DNA from: JBBROH01 sp038229595
Lineage (GTDB): Bacteria > Chloroflexota > Chloroflexia > QHBQ01
Reading direction: 5' to 3'
Assembly: GCA_038229595.1 (NCBI GenBank)
Contig: JBBROH010000001.1
Span: forward strand, 62,001 to 126,000
Length of the DNA stretch: 64,000 nt
The notes beneath the pieces were generated by a model. That model worked only from the letters and a program-made list of their open reading frames with translations, was not told where the DNA came from and did no database searches. The number at the start of each line of letters is the position of its first letter. Position 1 is the stretch's first letter. Positions 32,212 to 40,458 of this stretch are shown here, piece after piece. The position numbers and the translations under genes were made by a program.

Positions 32212-34401
32212 ATGGCACACACGCTGACAACTGCCTCAACTTTGCAGAACGCACGCTACACCATCGCCGAAGTACTGGGCGAGGGCGGCTTTGGTGTTAC
32301 CTACAAAGGGAACGACAATCGCCTGGGTCGCACCGTGGCGATCAAGGAGTTGTTCCCTTTTGGCAGCAACCGCGAGGACGAGGGAGCAGTGACCGCCCCA
32401 CTGACCTATACGCAGGGGCGGTGGGGCAAGGCGGTTGACGACTTCCTGCGCGAGGCTCGCACCATAGCTGGTCTCGACTACGCGGGTATCGTAGCCGTCT
32501 ACGACTACTTTGAAGAAAACAATACTGCTTACATGGTGATGAAGTTTATTGATGGCACCCCGCTCGACCGCTATGTGTGGCAACAGGGTGGCAAGCTGGG
32601 TGACGAAGAAGCGGTGCGCTATACAGTGCAGGTTGGCAACGCCTTGAGTGTGCTGCACAGCCTCAACCTGCTGCACCGCGACGTGAAGCCAAACAATATT
32701 ATGCTTACCCGTAGCGGGCCGGTGCTGATTGACTTTGGGGCCGCCCGCGAGTTCCTGGTTGACCGCTCGGTACAGCAGACCGCCATTGGCACGCTGGGTT
32801 TCTCCGCCCCAGAGCAGTTCCACGTCTTTGGCCGCAAGGGGGCGTATACGGACGTGTACTCGCTGGCGGCTACTACTTACTATATGATCACTGGCAGTGC
32901 GCCAACTCCCCCCCTGGACGAGGCCGCCGCCGCCAGCCCGCTCTTGCCTGCCCTGGCCCACGCCCTGGCCTTTGAGCCGAAGGAGCGGCCTGCGACGATT
33001 GCTGCCTTCCTGGCCGAACTAACCGTTGGCATGAGCAACGCCCCGACGATCCAGCCGCAGACGGTGGGTGGTTCACAGCCCTTCAACGAGCGGCCTTCCT
33101 CCAACCCGCTCCTGCCTCCCGCCGCGACTAGCCAGCCGCCCACACCGAGCGTGCCGTCGCTGACTTCTATCGTGCCGCCGCCCTTGACCGCTATTGTGCC
33201 ACCCAGCCAGCCGCCTACACCGAGCGTGCCGTCGCTGACTTCTATCGTGCCGCCGCCCTTGACCGCTATTGCGCCACCCAGCCAGCCGCCTAGCCAGCCG
33301 ATCAGCCAGCCTGTCGCTCCTTCGCTAGAGCAGGAGATGACTCGGCGGGGCTTGAGCATCTTGCCGGTAGTCTCTGGTCTGCTATTGCTGGCAGTGGCGG
33401 TGATCCTGCTGCTGGTCTTTAGCAACAGGCTGTCACCATCGCTGCCGTCCAACCCTGAGAATGCGGGTAAACCCTCCCCGGCGGTGCTGCTTGCTGATAG
33501 CACACTCACCCCCGCCGATGATGTGGCTGCTCTGCCCACTGAGCCATCATCAGTTGGGGCTAACCTACCCTCCACGCCAGAGGCTGACGGCACCCAACTG
33601 CCAGAGGCTGACAGCACCTCGCCACCAACCGACACCGCGCCTGCTACTGATACGCCGCCTGCTACTGATACACCCGCTCCTCCTGATACGCCATTGGTGG
33701 TTGTCCCAGCAGCCAGCAACACGCCGTACATAATTACTGCTACCCCACCACCCACCCCGCCTGCCACCGCTACGCCGCTGCCTAGCCTCACGCCAAAGTT
33801 GACGTTCACGCCGAAGCCGCCAACTACTACCCCCTTGCCACCGACTGCTACGCCGCTGCCGCCCACGCAGCTTGCGCCAAACCCGACCACAACCGCGGCA
33901 ACCGCCCTCGGTGCAAACTGGGAGCGGCTCGGCTCTGCTGACTTTAATAGCTACTGCGCCACTGCTTTCGGTGGGGCGCAGGCCCGGCTCGACAAACTGC
34001 AAGATGCAGGTGTACTCGACTGGGCCTGCTACGGCAACCCCGTGCGCGTCAGTGGCATGGTAATGAAGGATGCCTGTGTTGAGCAATACGGCGATGGGAC
34101 CAGTGCCAACTTCACCAACGCCGATGATGCTTCTAGCTGGAACTGCTACCAGGGCTACAATTCGGTCGGTGCTGTGCCGATCAACGAATACTGCACCCGC
34201 CGCACGGTCTACGGCGAAGCTCGTCTAGACCCCAACCTGACCCCCGATGTGAAGCCTGCCTTCCGCTGGGCCTGCTTTGCGCCACCCGAAGTGGGGCGGG
34301 TGGATGGGGATGTGGCCTGCACGCGTCTCTACCGTCGTTCCTTCGCCTATTGGCTGACCGCAGACGACCCCCATAGCTGGGCCTGCTACCGCCGCAAGTA
34401 G
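32212..34401 (+). CDS. Transmembrane Ser/Thr kinase with Cys-rich repeat ectodomain
   Basis: Residues 10 to about 285 form an active-looking kinase: GEGGFGVTY, VAIKELF (K45), LLHRDVKPNN (D157, K159), LIDFGAAREF (D174), and GTLGFSAPEQ. A Pro-rich juxtamembrane part contains two perfect 25-residue repeats. One TM helix is at about 383-405 (LPVVSGLLLLAVAVILLLVF), followed by a long Thr/Pro stalk. The outside C-terminus (about 565-729) has four copies of a small unit with two cysteines, the second in a WACY/WNCY/WACF box. I do not recognise this domain. Eight cysteines suggest one disulfide per unit. It shares a transcript with the kinase-PstS gene 10 nt downstream. Confidence 0.9.
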   Translation: MAHTLTTASTLQNARYTIAEVLGEGGFGVTYKGNDNRLGRTVAIKELFPFGSNREDEGAVTAPLTYTQGRWGKAVDDFLREARTIAGLDYAGIVAVYDYFEENNTAYMVMKFIDGTPLDRYVWQQGGKLGDEEAVRYTVQVGNALSVLHSLNLLHRDVKPNNIMLTRSGPVLIDFGAAREFLVDRSVQQTAIGTLGFSAPEQFHVFGRKGAYTDVYSLAATTYYMITGSAPTPPLDEAAAASPLLPALAHALAFEPKERPATIAAFLAELTVGMSNAPTIQPQTVGGSQPFNERPSSNPLLPPAATSQPPTPSVPSLTSIVPPPLTAIVPPSQPPTPSVPSLTSIVPPPLTAIAPPSQPPSQPISQPVAPSLEQEMTRRGLSILPVVSGLLLLAVAVILLLVFSNRLSPSLPSNPENAGKPSPAVLLADSTLTPADDVAALPTEPSSVGANLPSTPEADGTQLPEADSTSPPTDTAPATDTPPATDTPAPPDTPLVVVPAASNTPYIITATPPPTPPATATPLPSLTPKLTFTPKPPTTTPLPPTATPLPPTQLAPNPTTTAATALGANWERLGSADFNSYCATAFGGAQARLDKLQDAGVLDWACYGNPVRVSGMVMKDACVEQYGDGTSANFTNADDASSWNCYQGYNSVGAVPINEYCTRRTVYGEARLDPNLTPDVKPAFRWACFAPPEVGRVDGDVACTRLYRRSFAYWLTADDPHSWACYRRK
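33130..33279. repeat. 75-bp tandem duplication inside the first kinase gene
   Basis: Two nearly identical 75-bp units (33130-33204 and 33205-33279) encode SQPPTPSVPSLTSIVPPPL-type repeats before the TM helix. A partial third unit follows. The unit is in frame, so copy number can vary without breaking the gene. Confidence 0.9.
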
Positions 34402-34411
34402 AAAGCGAGCT

Positions 34412-36616
34412 ATGCGCGACCAACCACTACCCCCTGCTACCCTGCTCCAGAATGGCAAGTACCAGATCGTGCGCGTCCTCTCACAAGGCAGCCTCAGCTT
34501 CCTCTACGAGGGGGTTAGCACCCGCATCCGCCAGAGCGTGGTGATCAAGGAGTTGTTCCCCCGCCGCAGCGAGCGGCTGGCTAGCGGTGCGGTGCAGCCA
34601 ACCAGCCAGTACGAGGAGCATGAGTGGGAGCAGGCGCGCCAGGCTTACGTGGATGAGGCCAGCCTGGTCGCGCAGTTCAGCACAGAGCCGCGCATCATGA
34701 ACGTCCTCGATCAGTTCGACGAGAACAATACCGCCTACATGGTAACGCAACCGGCTGGTAGGCAGAACCTCTACGAGTACCTCGGCTCGCGGGGCGGCAA
34801 GCTGCCAGAGGTTGAGGCCAAGCGGATGACTGAGGAGATCGCCCGCGCCCTCAATGTGATGCACGCGCATGAGCCAGCCGTCTACCACCGCGACTTGCGC
34901 CCCAGCAACACGGTGATCAACGACGCGGGCGGGCCAGTGCTGATTGACTTCGGCGCAACCCGCTGGTACATGACCGAGATAGCGGGCGGCCTGAGCATGG
35001 TGGAGTATCGGCGCGGTTTCGCTGCCCCCGAACTGCTAGACAACCCGGCCATCCCGCCCAGCCCCCAGCAAGATATTTACTCGCTGGGTGCGACCCTCTA
35101 CGTGATGCTGATGGGCCGTGACCGCGTGCCTGTCCCCAGCGCAAAGCTGCCCGCCAACTTCGGTCGTGCTGTCCGCAAGGCAGTAGACAAGGCTCTGCAA
35201 GCCGACCCCGCCCGACGGCAGCGCGATGTGGGCGAGTTCATCCGCGACCTGCGCGGCGACGAGAACTTCTTTACCAGCCTGCCCAACTGGGTCAAGGCGG
35301 TAGGCAGCCTGGTCTTCAGCGGCATCGTCCTCGGCCTGCTAACTAACTATCTCTATAGCTGGCTCAATGCCCCCACGCCCACGCCCACGCCTACACCCGC
35401 CACACCGGTCGCAGTTGTCAGCCCACAGCGCAGCAGCACTGCCGTTGCGCCGACCACCAGCCCTGCTGGCCTTGCGCCCGCCCGCCCTGCCAACCCCACG
35501 CCGCTGCCATTGGTTGATCGTTGCACCGTGCCTGCCCTTAATGCCAGCCCAGTGACCGACCCTGGTGCGGTCTTTCAGGAGCGGGCAGGCGGTCGCACCT
35601 TGCTGAATGGGCGCGGGGCTACCTTCCCTGCTATCTACTACCAGCTTGTCTTTCCAGAGTTTGACACCAGCTACAACGCCAGGGCTGGGTTGTACTACCG
35701 CTGTGACGGCTCTGGGGCTGGGATCAGTGCGATCCTCAACAACCAGGTGGATTTTGCCGCTGCTGACTACCAGGACGATAGCATCAGCAAGGCGCAGGAT
35801 GGGGCCTACCTGCAAATCCCTATCGTTCTTGGCGGGGTGGCGGTGCTGACCAGGCTACCAGGCAGTAGCGCGGGCAACCATCTCTACCTCAGCCCCACCA
35901 CGATCAGCAAGATTTACAGGGGCGAGATTACTCGCTGGAACGACCCGGCTATTGCCGCTGACAACGCCAATAACCCCAGCAAACCAACCTTGCCCGACCA
36001 ACAGATCGTCCCAGTCTACCGCAAGGAGTCGAGTGGCACCAGCCGGGCCTTCGCCAACTATCTCTATCGTGGCACTGGCGACCCAGCCTGGCAGAACAAG
36101 GATGTCTTCCCCAGGGCGGCGGGCGGTAGGGCAGTTGAGGGGAACAATGGTATGATCGGCGAACTGACCAGCAGCGAGTACACGATTGGCTACGTGGAGA
36201 TTGCTTACCTGGATGCGGCTCTGCGCGGCAGCTTCCCGCAGGGTCTATCCTACGCTTACCCACAGAATAGCAGCGGCAAGTATGTGGAGCCGACCTGGGA
36301 GAGCGTCCGCGAGGCGGCCAGTGATGCTACCCTCTCGCCCAGCCTCAACCTCGGCTTCAGCGACGCGCAGGGTGGCTATCCAATCACCACTGCTAGCTAC
36401 CTGATCGTGCGCCGCGACTACCAGGATACCCCCGACGAGCGGCGGCGGGCTATTGCCCTCAGCAATCTCCTGCGCTGGCTACTCAGCGAGGGCCAACGCT
36501 ACGTCGAAAACCGCGAGGTACGCTCCTACGCCGCCTTGCCCAATCCCGTGCGCGACGTTGCTCTGCGCCAAGTCTGCACCATCACCGTCGGTGGGCTGGC
36601 CGACACTTGTAAGTGA
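34412..36616 (+). CDS. Transmembrane Ser/Thr kinase fused to PstS-like phosphate-binding ectodomain
   Basis: Residues 10-285 are kinase-like: VVIKELFP (K46), VYHRDLRPSN (D161, but Arg163 replaces the usual Lys of HRDxKxxN), LIDFGATRW (D179). The Gly loop is degenerate (LSQGSLSFLYEG). One TM helix (296-317) and a Thr/Pro stalk lead to residues 395-730, which follow PstS: LNGRGATFPAIYYQLVFPEF, YRCDGSGAGISAI, VDFAAADYQ, QIPIVLGGVAVLTRLPG, IYRGEITRWNDPAI, VPVYRKESSGTSRAF. The SGT(S)R turn binds phosphate in PstS. The predicted topology puts the binding domain outside and the kinase inside, so it should be a one-component phosphate (or similar anion) receptor. Catalytic strength is uncertain because of the Arg and weak Gly loop. 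Confidence 0.9.
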   Translation: MRDQPLPPATLLQNGKYQIVRVLSQGSLSFLYEGVSTRIRQSVVIKELFPRRSERLASGAVQPTSQYEEHEWEQARQAYVDEASLVAQFSTEPRIMNVLDQFDENNTAYMVTQPAGRQNLYEYLGSRGGKLPEVEAKRMTEEIARALNVMHAHEPAVYHRDLRPSNTVINDAGGPVLIDFGATRWYMTEIAGGLSMVEYRRGFAAPELLDNPAIPPSPQQDIYSLGATLYVMLMGRDRVPVPSAKLPANFGRAVRKAVDKALQADPARRQRDVGEFIRDLRGDENFFTSLPNWVKAVGSLVFSGIVLGLLTNYLYSWLNAPTPTPTPTPATPVAVVSPQRSSTAVAPTTSPAGLAPARPANPTPLPLVDRCTVPALNASPVTDPGAVFQERAGGRTLLNGRGATFPAIYYQLVFPEFDTSYNARAGLYYRCDGSGAGISAILNNQVDFAAADYQDDSISKAQDGAYLQIPIVLGGVAVLTRLPGSSAGNHLYLSPTTISKIYRGEITRWNDPAIAADNANNPSKPTLPDQQIVPVYRKESSGTSRAFANYLYRGTGDPAWQNKDVFPRAAGGRAVEGNNGMIGELTSSEYTIGYVEIAYLDAALRGSFPQGLSYAYPQNSSGKYVEPTWESVREAASDATLSPSLNLGFSDAQGGYPITTASYLIVRRDYQDTPDERRRAIALSNLLRWLLSEGQRYVENREVRSYAALPNPVRDVALRQVCTITVGGLADTCK

Positions 36617-36645
36617 GCTAAGGCGATCATGGGCGGCAAGAAGAA

Positions 36646-36669
36646 GGGGGCGCACCGCAGTGCGCCCCC
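36646..36669. terminator. Bidirectional hairpin between convergent genes
   Basis: GGGGGCGCAC-CGCA-GTGCGCCCCC, a perfect 10-bp stem, stands 29 nt after the kinase-PstS stop and 16 nt after the peptidase stop on the other strand. There is no U-run, but its strength and place suggest termination both ways. Confidence 0.65.
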
Positions 36670-36685
36670 GCTCGTTGCCCCCAAG

Positions 36686-37822
36686 CTACTTGTTGATCGC
36701 ATCGCGGATGAACCGCCAGGTGGTCGAGTCGATCCAGGGGTTGCTGTTAACGGCGGCCATGAAGCTGTAGTAGGGTTCGCCGTCTGCGTCCTTGAACTTG
36801 GACTGGATCAGGGCTGGGCGGCCCTTGAGGTCGGGCAGCTTGCTGTCGTTGTTCGGCATATTGACCCAGTAGCCATTGTCGTCAAGTGGGTTGCCTACCT
36901 TGTTCTTGCTCGCGTCGTAGTCGTCTAGCAAGCCGTAGGTATGGCCCATCTCGTGGCCCGCCACCGCGATGTAGTTAAGGATCGCGCTCGTCACTGTCCC
37001 CTTGATCGAGGTGATCTCCAGGCCAGCGGTGGTCGGCGATTTCATGTGGTCGGCGAACCACTTGGGCGGCAGCACCCCGACCACTATGGTCGCGTCGGGC
37101 ATCGTCTTGCCACTGTGGCCCACTGTATTGCGGCCCACCACCCCGACGCTGGCGTACATGGCGGTGATCGCTGTCCAGTTGATCTCCCCATTGTCGTCGG
37201 CTACCGTACTCTCGAAGGGGCGCAGGTTGTAGGGTGCATCCGCATAGTCGTACTCGAAGGCACTGCTGGGTAGCGGGTAGGTCGCCTTGATGAACTCGAA
37301 GTTCTCCTGCGCCATCTTCGGTATCTCGCGGTCGAAGTTGTAACGGCTGCGGTTAGAGTCGGTCCAGTCTACGGGCAGGAAGAAGATTTTGATCTTCGTC
37401 GCCTTCATCTGGATCGCCTTCTTCTCTGGCGTAGTTACTTGGGTATTGCTGCCCGTGTTGCTAGCCCCCTGCGTCTCGATCTTGACATTGGCAGTGTAGC
37501 TAGCCGCCCGACTGGGGCCGCCGGGGACGGTCACGGCGATGTAGTTGTCGCTGCTGCTGACGTTCTTGGTTGCCTCATAGCTGCGGTTCTCAAAGATAGC
37601 GGTGGCCTTGAGCGACACTGGGGCGGTGTTGTTCAGGTTGAGGATGACGATCACCACCATGTCCTTACCGACGATCAAATCCTCGCTAGCCAACGTCTGG
37701 CTGAGGATTGCTTGCTTGATGCTGATTGCTGCCTGGGCGTGGGTTGGAGCGGTTTGACCCAGCAGTAGCAGAGCCAGCAGTAGCAGCGACCCAGCGGCCT
37801 TACTCATGGTTTGCTTCTTCAT
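36686..37822 (-). CDS. Secreted zinc metallopeptidase (HExxHxxG type)
   Basis: The ATG at 37822 follows GGAGGA by 10 nt and yields a signal peptide (MSKAAGSLLLLALLLLGQTAPTHA). Residues 32-130 look like a beta-sandwich. The catalytic region has AGHEMGHTYGLLDDYD, a zinc site with two His and Glu and a following Gly-x-x-Asp/Tyr, similar to metzincins and to IgA-peptidase M64-like enzymes. The C-terminus (NPWIDSTTWRFIRDAIN) is short. The enzyme should act outside the membrane. Substrate unknown. It lies 57 nt downstream of the duplicated-domain protein, probably as its operon partner. Confidence 0.78.
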   Translation of the reverse strand: MKKQTMSKAAGSLLLLALLLLGQTAPTHAQAAISIKQAILSQTLASEDLIVGKDMVVIVILNLNNTAPVSLKATAIFENRSYEATKNVSSSDNYIAVTVPGGPSRAASYTANVKIETQGASNTGSNTQVTTPEKKAIQMKATKIKIFFLPVDWTDSNRSRYNFDREIPKMAQENFEFIKATYPLPSSAFEYDYADAPYNLRPFESTVADDNGEINWTAITAMYASVGVVGRNTVGHSGKTMPDATIVVGVLPPKWFADHMKSPTTAGLEITSIKGTVTSAILNYIAVAGHEMGHTYGLLDDYDASKNKVGNPLDDNGYWVNMPNNDSKLPDLKGRPALIQSKFKDADGEPYYSFMAAVNSNPWIDSTTWRFIRDAINK

Positions 37823-37878
37823 AGTTACTTGTTCCTCCATTGGTGGGGGCGTGGCTTGTTGCCTGCCCCCGCTGCGCC

Positions 37879-39609
37879 TCACCTGCTGAGGTGTTCCTGA
37901 TAGCTTAGCTTCACGGCCTGGCCCGCATTGCCGAGGGCAACCAGGATGTAGTTGCCGCTGGGCAGCTTGAGGCTAGCGAGTGTGCTGCTCTGGCTGCTAT
38001 AGAGCGGCTTGGTCGGGTCGTTGACCGAGTAGATACCCCAGAGGCCATCGCCAGAGAGCAGCTTGAAGTTGTCGGCGTAGCCACCGAGTGGCACCACGAT
38101 GTTGTCGTCATAGACCTGGCGGCTGTTCCACCTCTCGTTGACGACGCGGCTCTCAATTGTGCGCTGCTGGGTGAAGCCCGCGCCACTATTACTGCTATTA
38201 AAGTTCTTGTCTACAAAATCCTTGTCGCCACTGACCGGTTCACCCGTCTTGCCGTCGATCACGGAGAGCAGGCTGACCGCCTTCCAGAGGTCGGCTTCAC
38301 TCTTTTTGCCATCCAGCCACGCTTGCCAGTCGGAACGGCTGAGGCTGTAGACAATCACATAGAGCTTACCCTTCTGCGGGTAGAGGAGGGCGCAGAGGCC
38401 GCTCTTGAGGTTGGGGTAGGCAGTCATCAGCGTACCCCAACCGCTCAACATCTCGGCCCGTAGGTTCTGGTCGAAGCTCTTGCTCACCATGTCCATGTAG
38501 ACTGCACCCTGGGCTACGTTGTCGCCGTGGATGTCCTTCTGCTCGATGTAGTCCACCTGCTGCACGTTATAGCCTTGCAAGGCGAGGCCGTCGGCGATCT
38601 GCTGCTTGGTCGCTTCGGTGCTGCGGGCGGGCTTGTCCACCAACACTACTGCGCTGGCGGGGCTGTCGATCTGTACGTCGTTGCCCGCGTTGGCCTTCGC
38701 CTTGACCCTTAGCTCCTTGACCGCCTGGCCGAGCGTCAACTGGCCGCGGGCTGCGCCGTCGCCGCTGGTCGGCTCGTCGCCGAGAGCCTGCTCGTCATTG
38801 CCAGTAGTCTGGGCGGTAAAGACGATCTTCTGCTTGGGTGCGGGCCGGTAGTCCTTGTCGCTGACGGTAGCAACGAGCGTAAGCCTGGTACTATCGTCGG
38901 CTGGCACAAAGGCGGAGGAGGGTTGCAAGCGCAGGTAGCCATTGCCAGCACTGTGCTGGTCGCTCTGGGGGGGAGTATTGTCGGTCGGCAGGGTGGGGGT
39001 AGTGCCGCCACTCTTGTCGCCAAAATCCTTACTGCCCGCACTGATCTTGGCAAACTCCTTCTCGCTCACCTCGGTACCACTGGTCTTGTCGAGGATAAAG
39101 AAGTTGCTGCTCACGCCCTTCCAGAGGTCGTCCCCGCTCAACTTGCCCTCAATGGCTCGCTGGAAGTCGCTGGCCTGGGCAGGGAAGACTAGCCAGTAGT
39201 TACCTATCTCTAGCGCACTAAAGAGGTTGGCCGACTTGGGGTAGTAGGTGTGCAAGGCGTAGAAGCCTTCAACCGCCTGCTGGATGTTGTTCTCATCCTC
39301 ATAGGCGTGTTGGCTGGTTGGGTCGAAGGTGGGGGAGTAGAGGTCCATAATCACGCCAACGGTGCTGCGGTCTACGTTGCCCTTACTGTCGGTCACATAA
39401 CCGACATCAACTATGCTGTAGCCCTTGCTGCTCAGGTAGCTAGAGACGCTGTTCCCGGCTGCGTCGCTGCTACCGCCTCCGACCGCGCTGCTACTCTGGG
39501 CGCGGGCAGTCTGGGGCGTAAGCAGGCTGATCGTCAACAGCAGCACAGCCAACCCTGCCAGCATTGCCATGCCCTGGCGCAGCAGTTTTATAGTAACACG
39601 ATTCTCCAT
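37879..39609 (-). CDS. Secreted protein with two copies of an unknown domain around an Ig-like segment
   Basis: ATG at 39609 follows GAGGAGTG; the signal peptide is GMAMLAGLAVLLLTISLLTPQTARA. Two stretches align with each other: one near residues 55-190 (SSYLSSKGYSIVDVGYV, GVIMDLYSPTFD, GKLSGDDLWKGVS, KTSGTEVSEKEF) and one near 335-470 (GLALQGYNVQQVDYI, AVYMDMVSKSFD, GKKSEADLWKAVS, GKTGEPVSGDKDF). Between them lies a beta-rich segment with STRLTLVATVSDKDYRPAPK, like a bacterial Ig-like repeat. The C-terminal about 100 residues form another beta-rich module. I do not recognise the duplicated domain. It probably acts with the metallopeptidase behind it. Confidence 0.75.
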   Translation of the reverse strand: MENRVTIKLLRQGMAMLAGLAVLLLTISLLTPQTARAQSSSAVGGGSSDAAGNSVSSYLSSKGYSIVDVGYVTDSKGNVDRSTVGVIMDLYSPTFDPTSQHAYEDENNIQQAVEGFYALHTYYPKSANLFSALEIGNYWLVFPAQASDFQRAIEGKLSGDDLWKGVSSNFFILDKTSGTEVSEKEFAKISAGSKDFGDKSGGTTPTLPTDNTPPQSDQHSAGNGYLRLQPSSAFVPADDSTRLTLVATVSDKDYRPAPKQKIVFTAQTTGNDEQALGDEPTSGDGAARGQLTLGQAVKELRVKAKANAGNDVQIDSPASAVVLVDKPARSTEATKQQIADGLALQGYNVQQVDYIEQKDIHGDNVAQGAVYMDMVSKSFDQNLRAEMLSGWGTLMTAYPNLKSGLCALLYPQKGKLYVIVYSLSRSDWQAWLDGKKSEADLWKAVSLLSVIDGKTGEPVSGDKDFVDKNFNSSNSGAGFTQQRTIESRVVNERWNSRQVYDDNIVVPLGGYADNFKLLSGDGLWGIYSVNDPTKPLYSSQSSTLASLKLPSGNYILVALGNAGQAVKLSYQEHLSR

Positions 39610-39931
39610 CTTGAACACTCCTCTGGCTGGGTAGCCGGGGCTGTGGCCCACTTGCGAGCCACCTCACAATGCGGAAGTTGCCAGCCCATTATAGCATGAA
39701 ACGAGCAAACGATCATCTAACTGCATAAAATGGACGCTGCTTTAGATTATACGCAGCCTCCACCTGTTTTGTTGCGGTCTGGGGCCAAAACTAACATCCT
39801 CCTCACCGATTGCTGTCCCGCAACCTGCCAGTGGGCGGCAGCTACCAGCCCCACCTGAGCAGGTGCGCTGGCTGCTATTTGCCGCCACCCGCTGCAACAT
39901 GGTATAGTAGCAGCGCGGCGGCCTCCACCCT
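39610..39931. promoter_or_regulatory. Divergent promoter region
   Basis: On the minus strand an extended -10 TGCTATAAT (39696-39688) serves the secreted-protein operon. On the plus strand TTGCCG (39879-39884), 18-nt spacer, TATAGT (39903-39908) serves the 39932 gene. No ORF or hairpin stands out in between. Confidence 0.6.
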
Positions 39932-40411
39932 GTGAGGTTGCCCAACCCGGACATCATCTGCCAGCAGGTATGCGTGGCGGTAGCACTGGCTGACGGAGGT
40001 AACAACCTGGCCCCGAACGAACAACAGAGCCACAACCAGCTAGCAGCGAGGCCACCGCTGCCAGTCGCCAGCCTCGGCCCGGAGCCACGCCAGCCTGAGC
40101 CGATCAGCTTCGTCGAGCAGTTGGTGGGGCCGATCCGCTCGCTGCCCTATGTTGCCTACGCCTGTACTATGGCCGTCGCGCTGCTGGGCTTGCTCGGTTT
40201 GAGCGGCTGGGGAGTTCTGCTGGCTATTGTCAGCATCGCGCTTAGCAGCTATCTGCTACGCAAGAACTGGGAGATCAAAGACTCGCGGCTACCTCTCTCC
40301 CTGCTGCTGGGCAACGCACTGCTTGCCTGGCTGCTGTTCATGATCGAGATCATGCAGGTCTACCCCTGGCTGCGCGACCTGCCAACTATCCTCACTGGCA
40401 AGCCAGCCTAG
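39932..40411 (+). CDS. Small membrane protein, three predicted TM segments
   Basis: The GTG at 39932 opens 159 codons. A polar N-terminal half rich in Gln, Asn and Pro is followed by hydrophobic segments around VAYACTMAVALLGLLGL, GVLLAIVSIALSSYLL and LLLGNALLAWLLFMIEIM. No family recognised. The start is uncertain because no clear ribosome site precedes it; the promoter upstream supports expression. Confidence 0.55.
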   Translation: MRLPNPDIICQQVCVAVALADGGNNLAPNEQQSHNQLAARPPLPVASLGPEPRQPEPISFVEQLVGPIRSLPYVAYACTMAVALLGLLGLSGWGVLLAIVSIALSSYLLRKNWEIKDSRLPLSLLLGNALLAWLLFMIEIMQVYPWLRDLPTILTGKPA

Positions 40412-40458
40412 TAGCGAATCAGCAAGCCACGCCGCTGAACCGCATGATGTGGGTCTCT

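Noticed and set aside
32880..33890. 336-codon minus-strand ORF opposite the kinase linker
   Set aside because: Gly/Val-rich mirror of the Pro/Thr-rich linker; no start signal.
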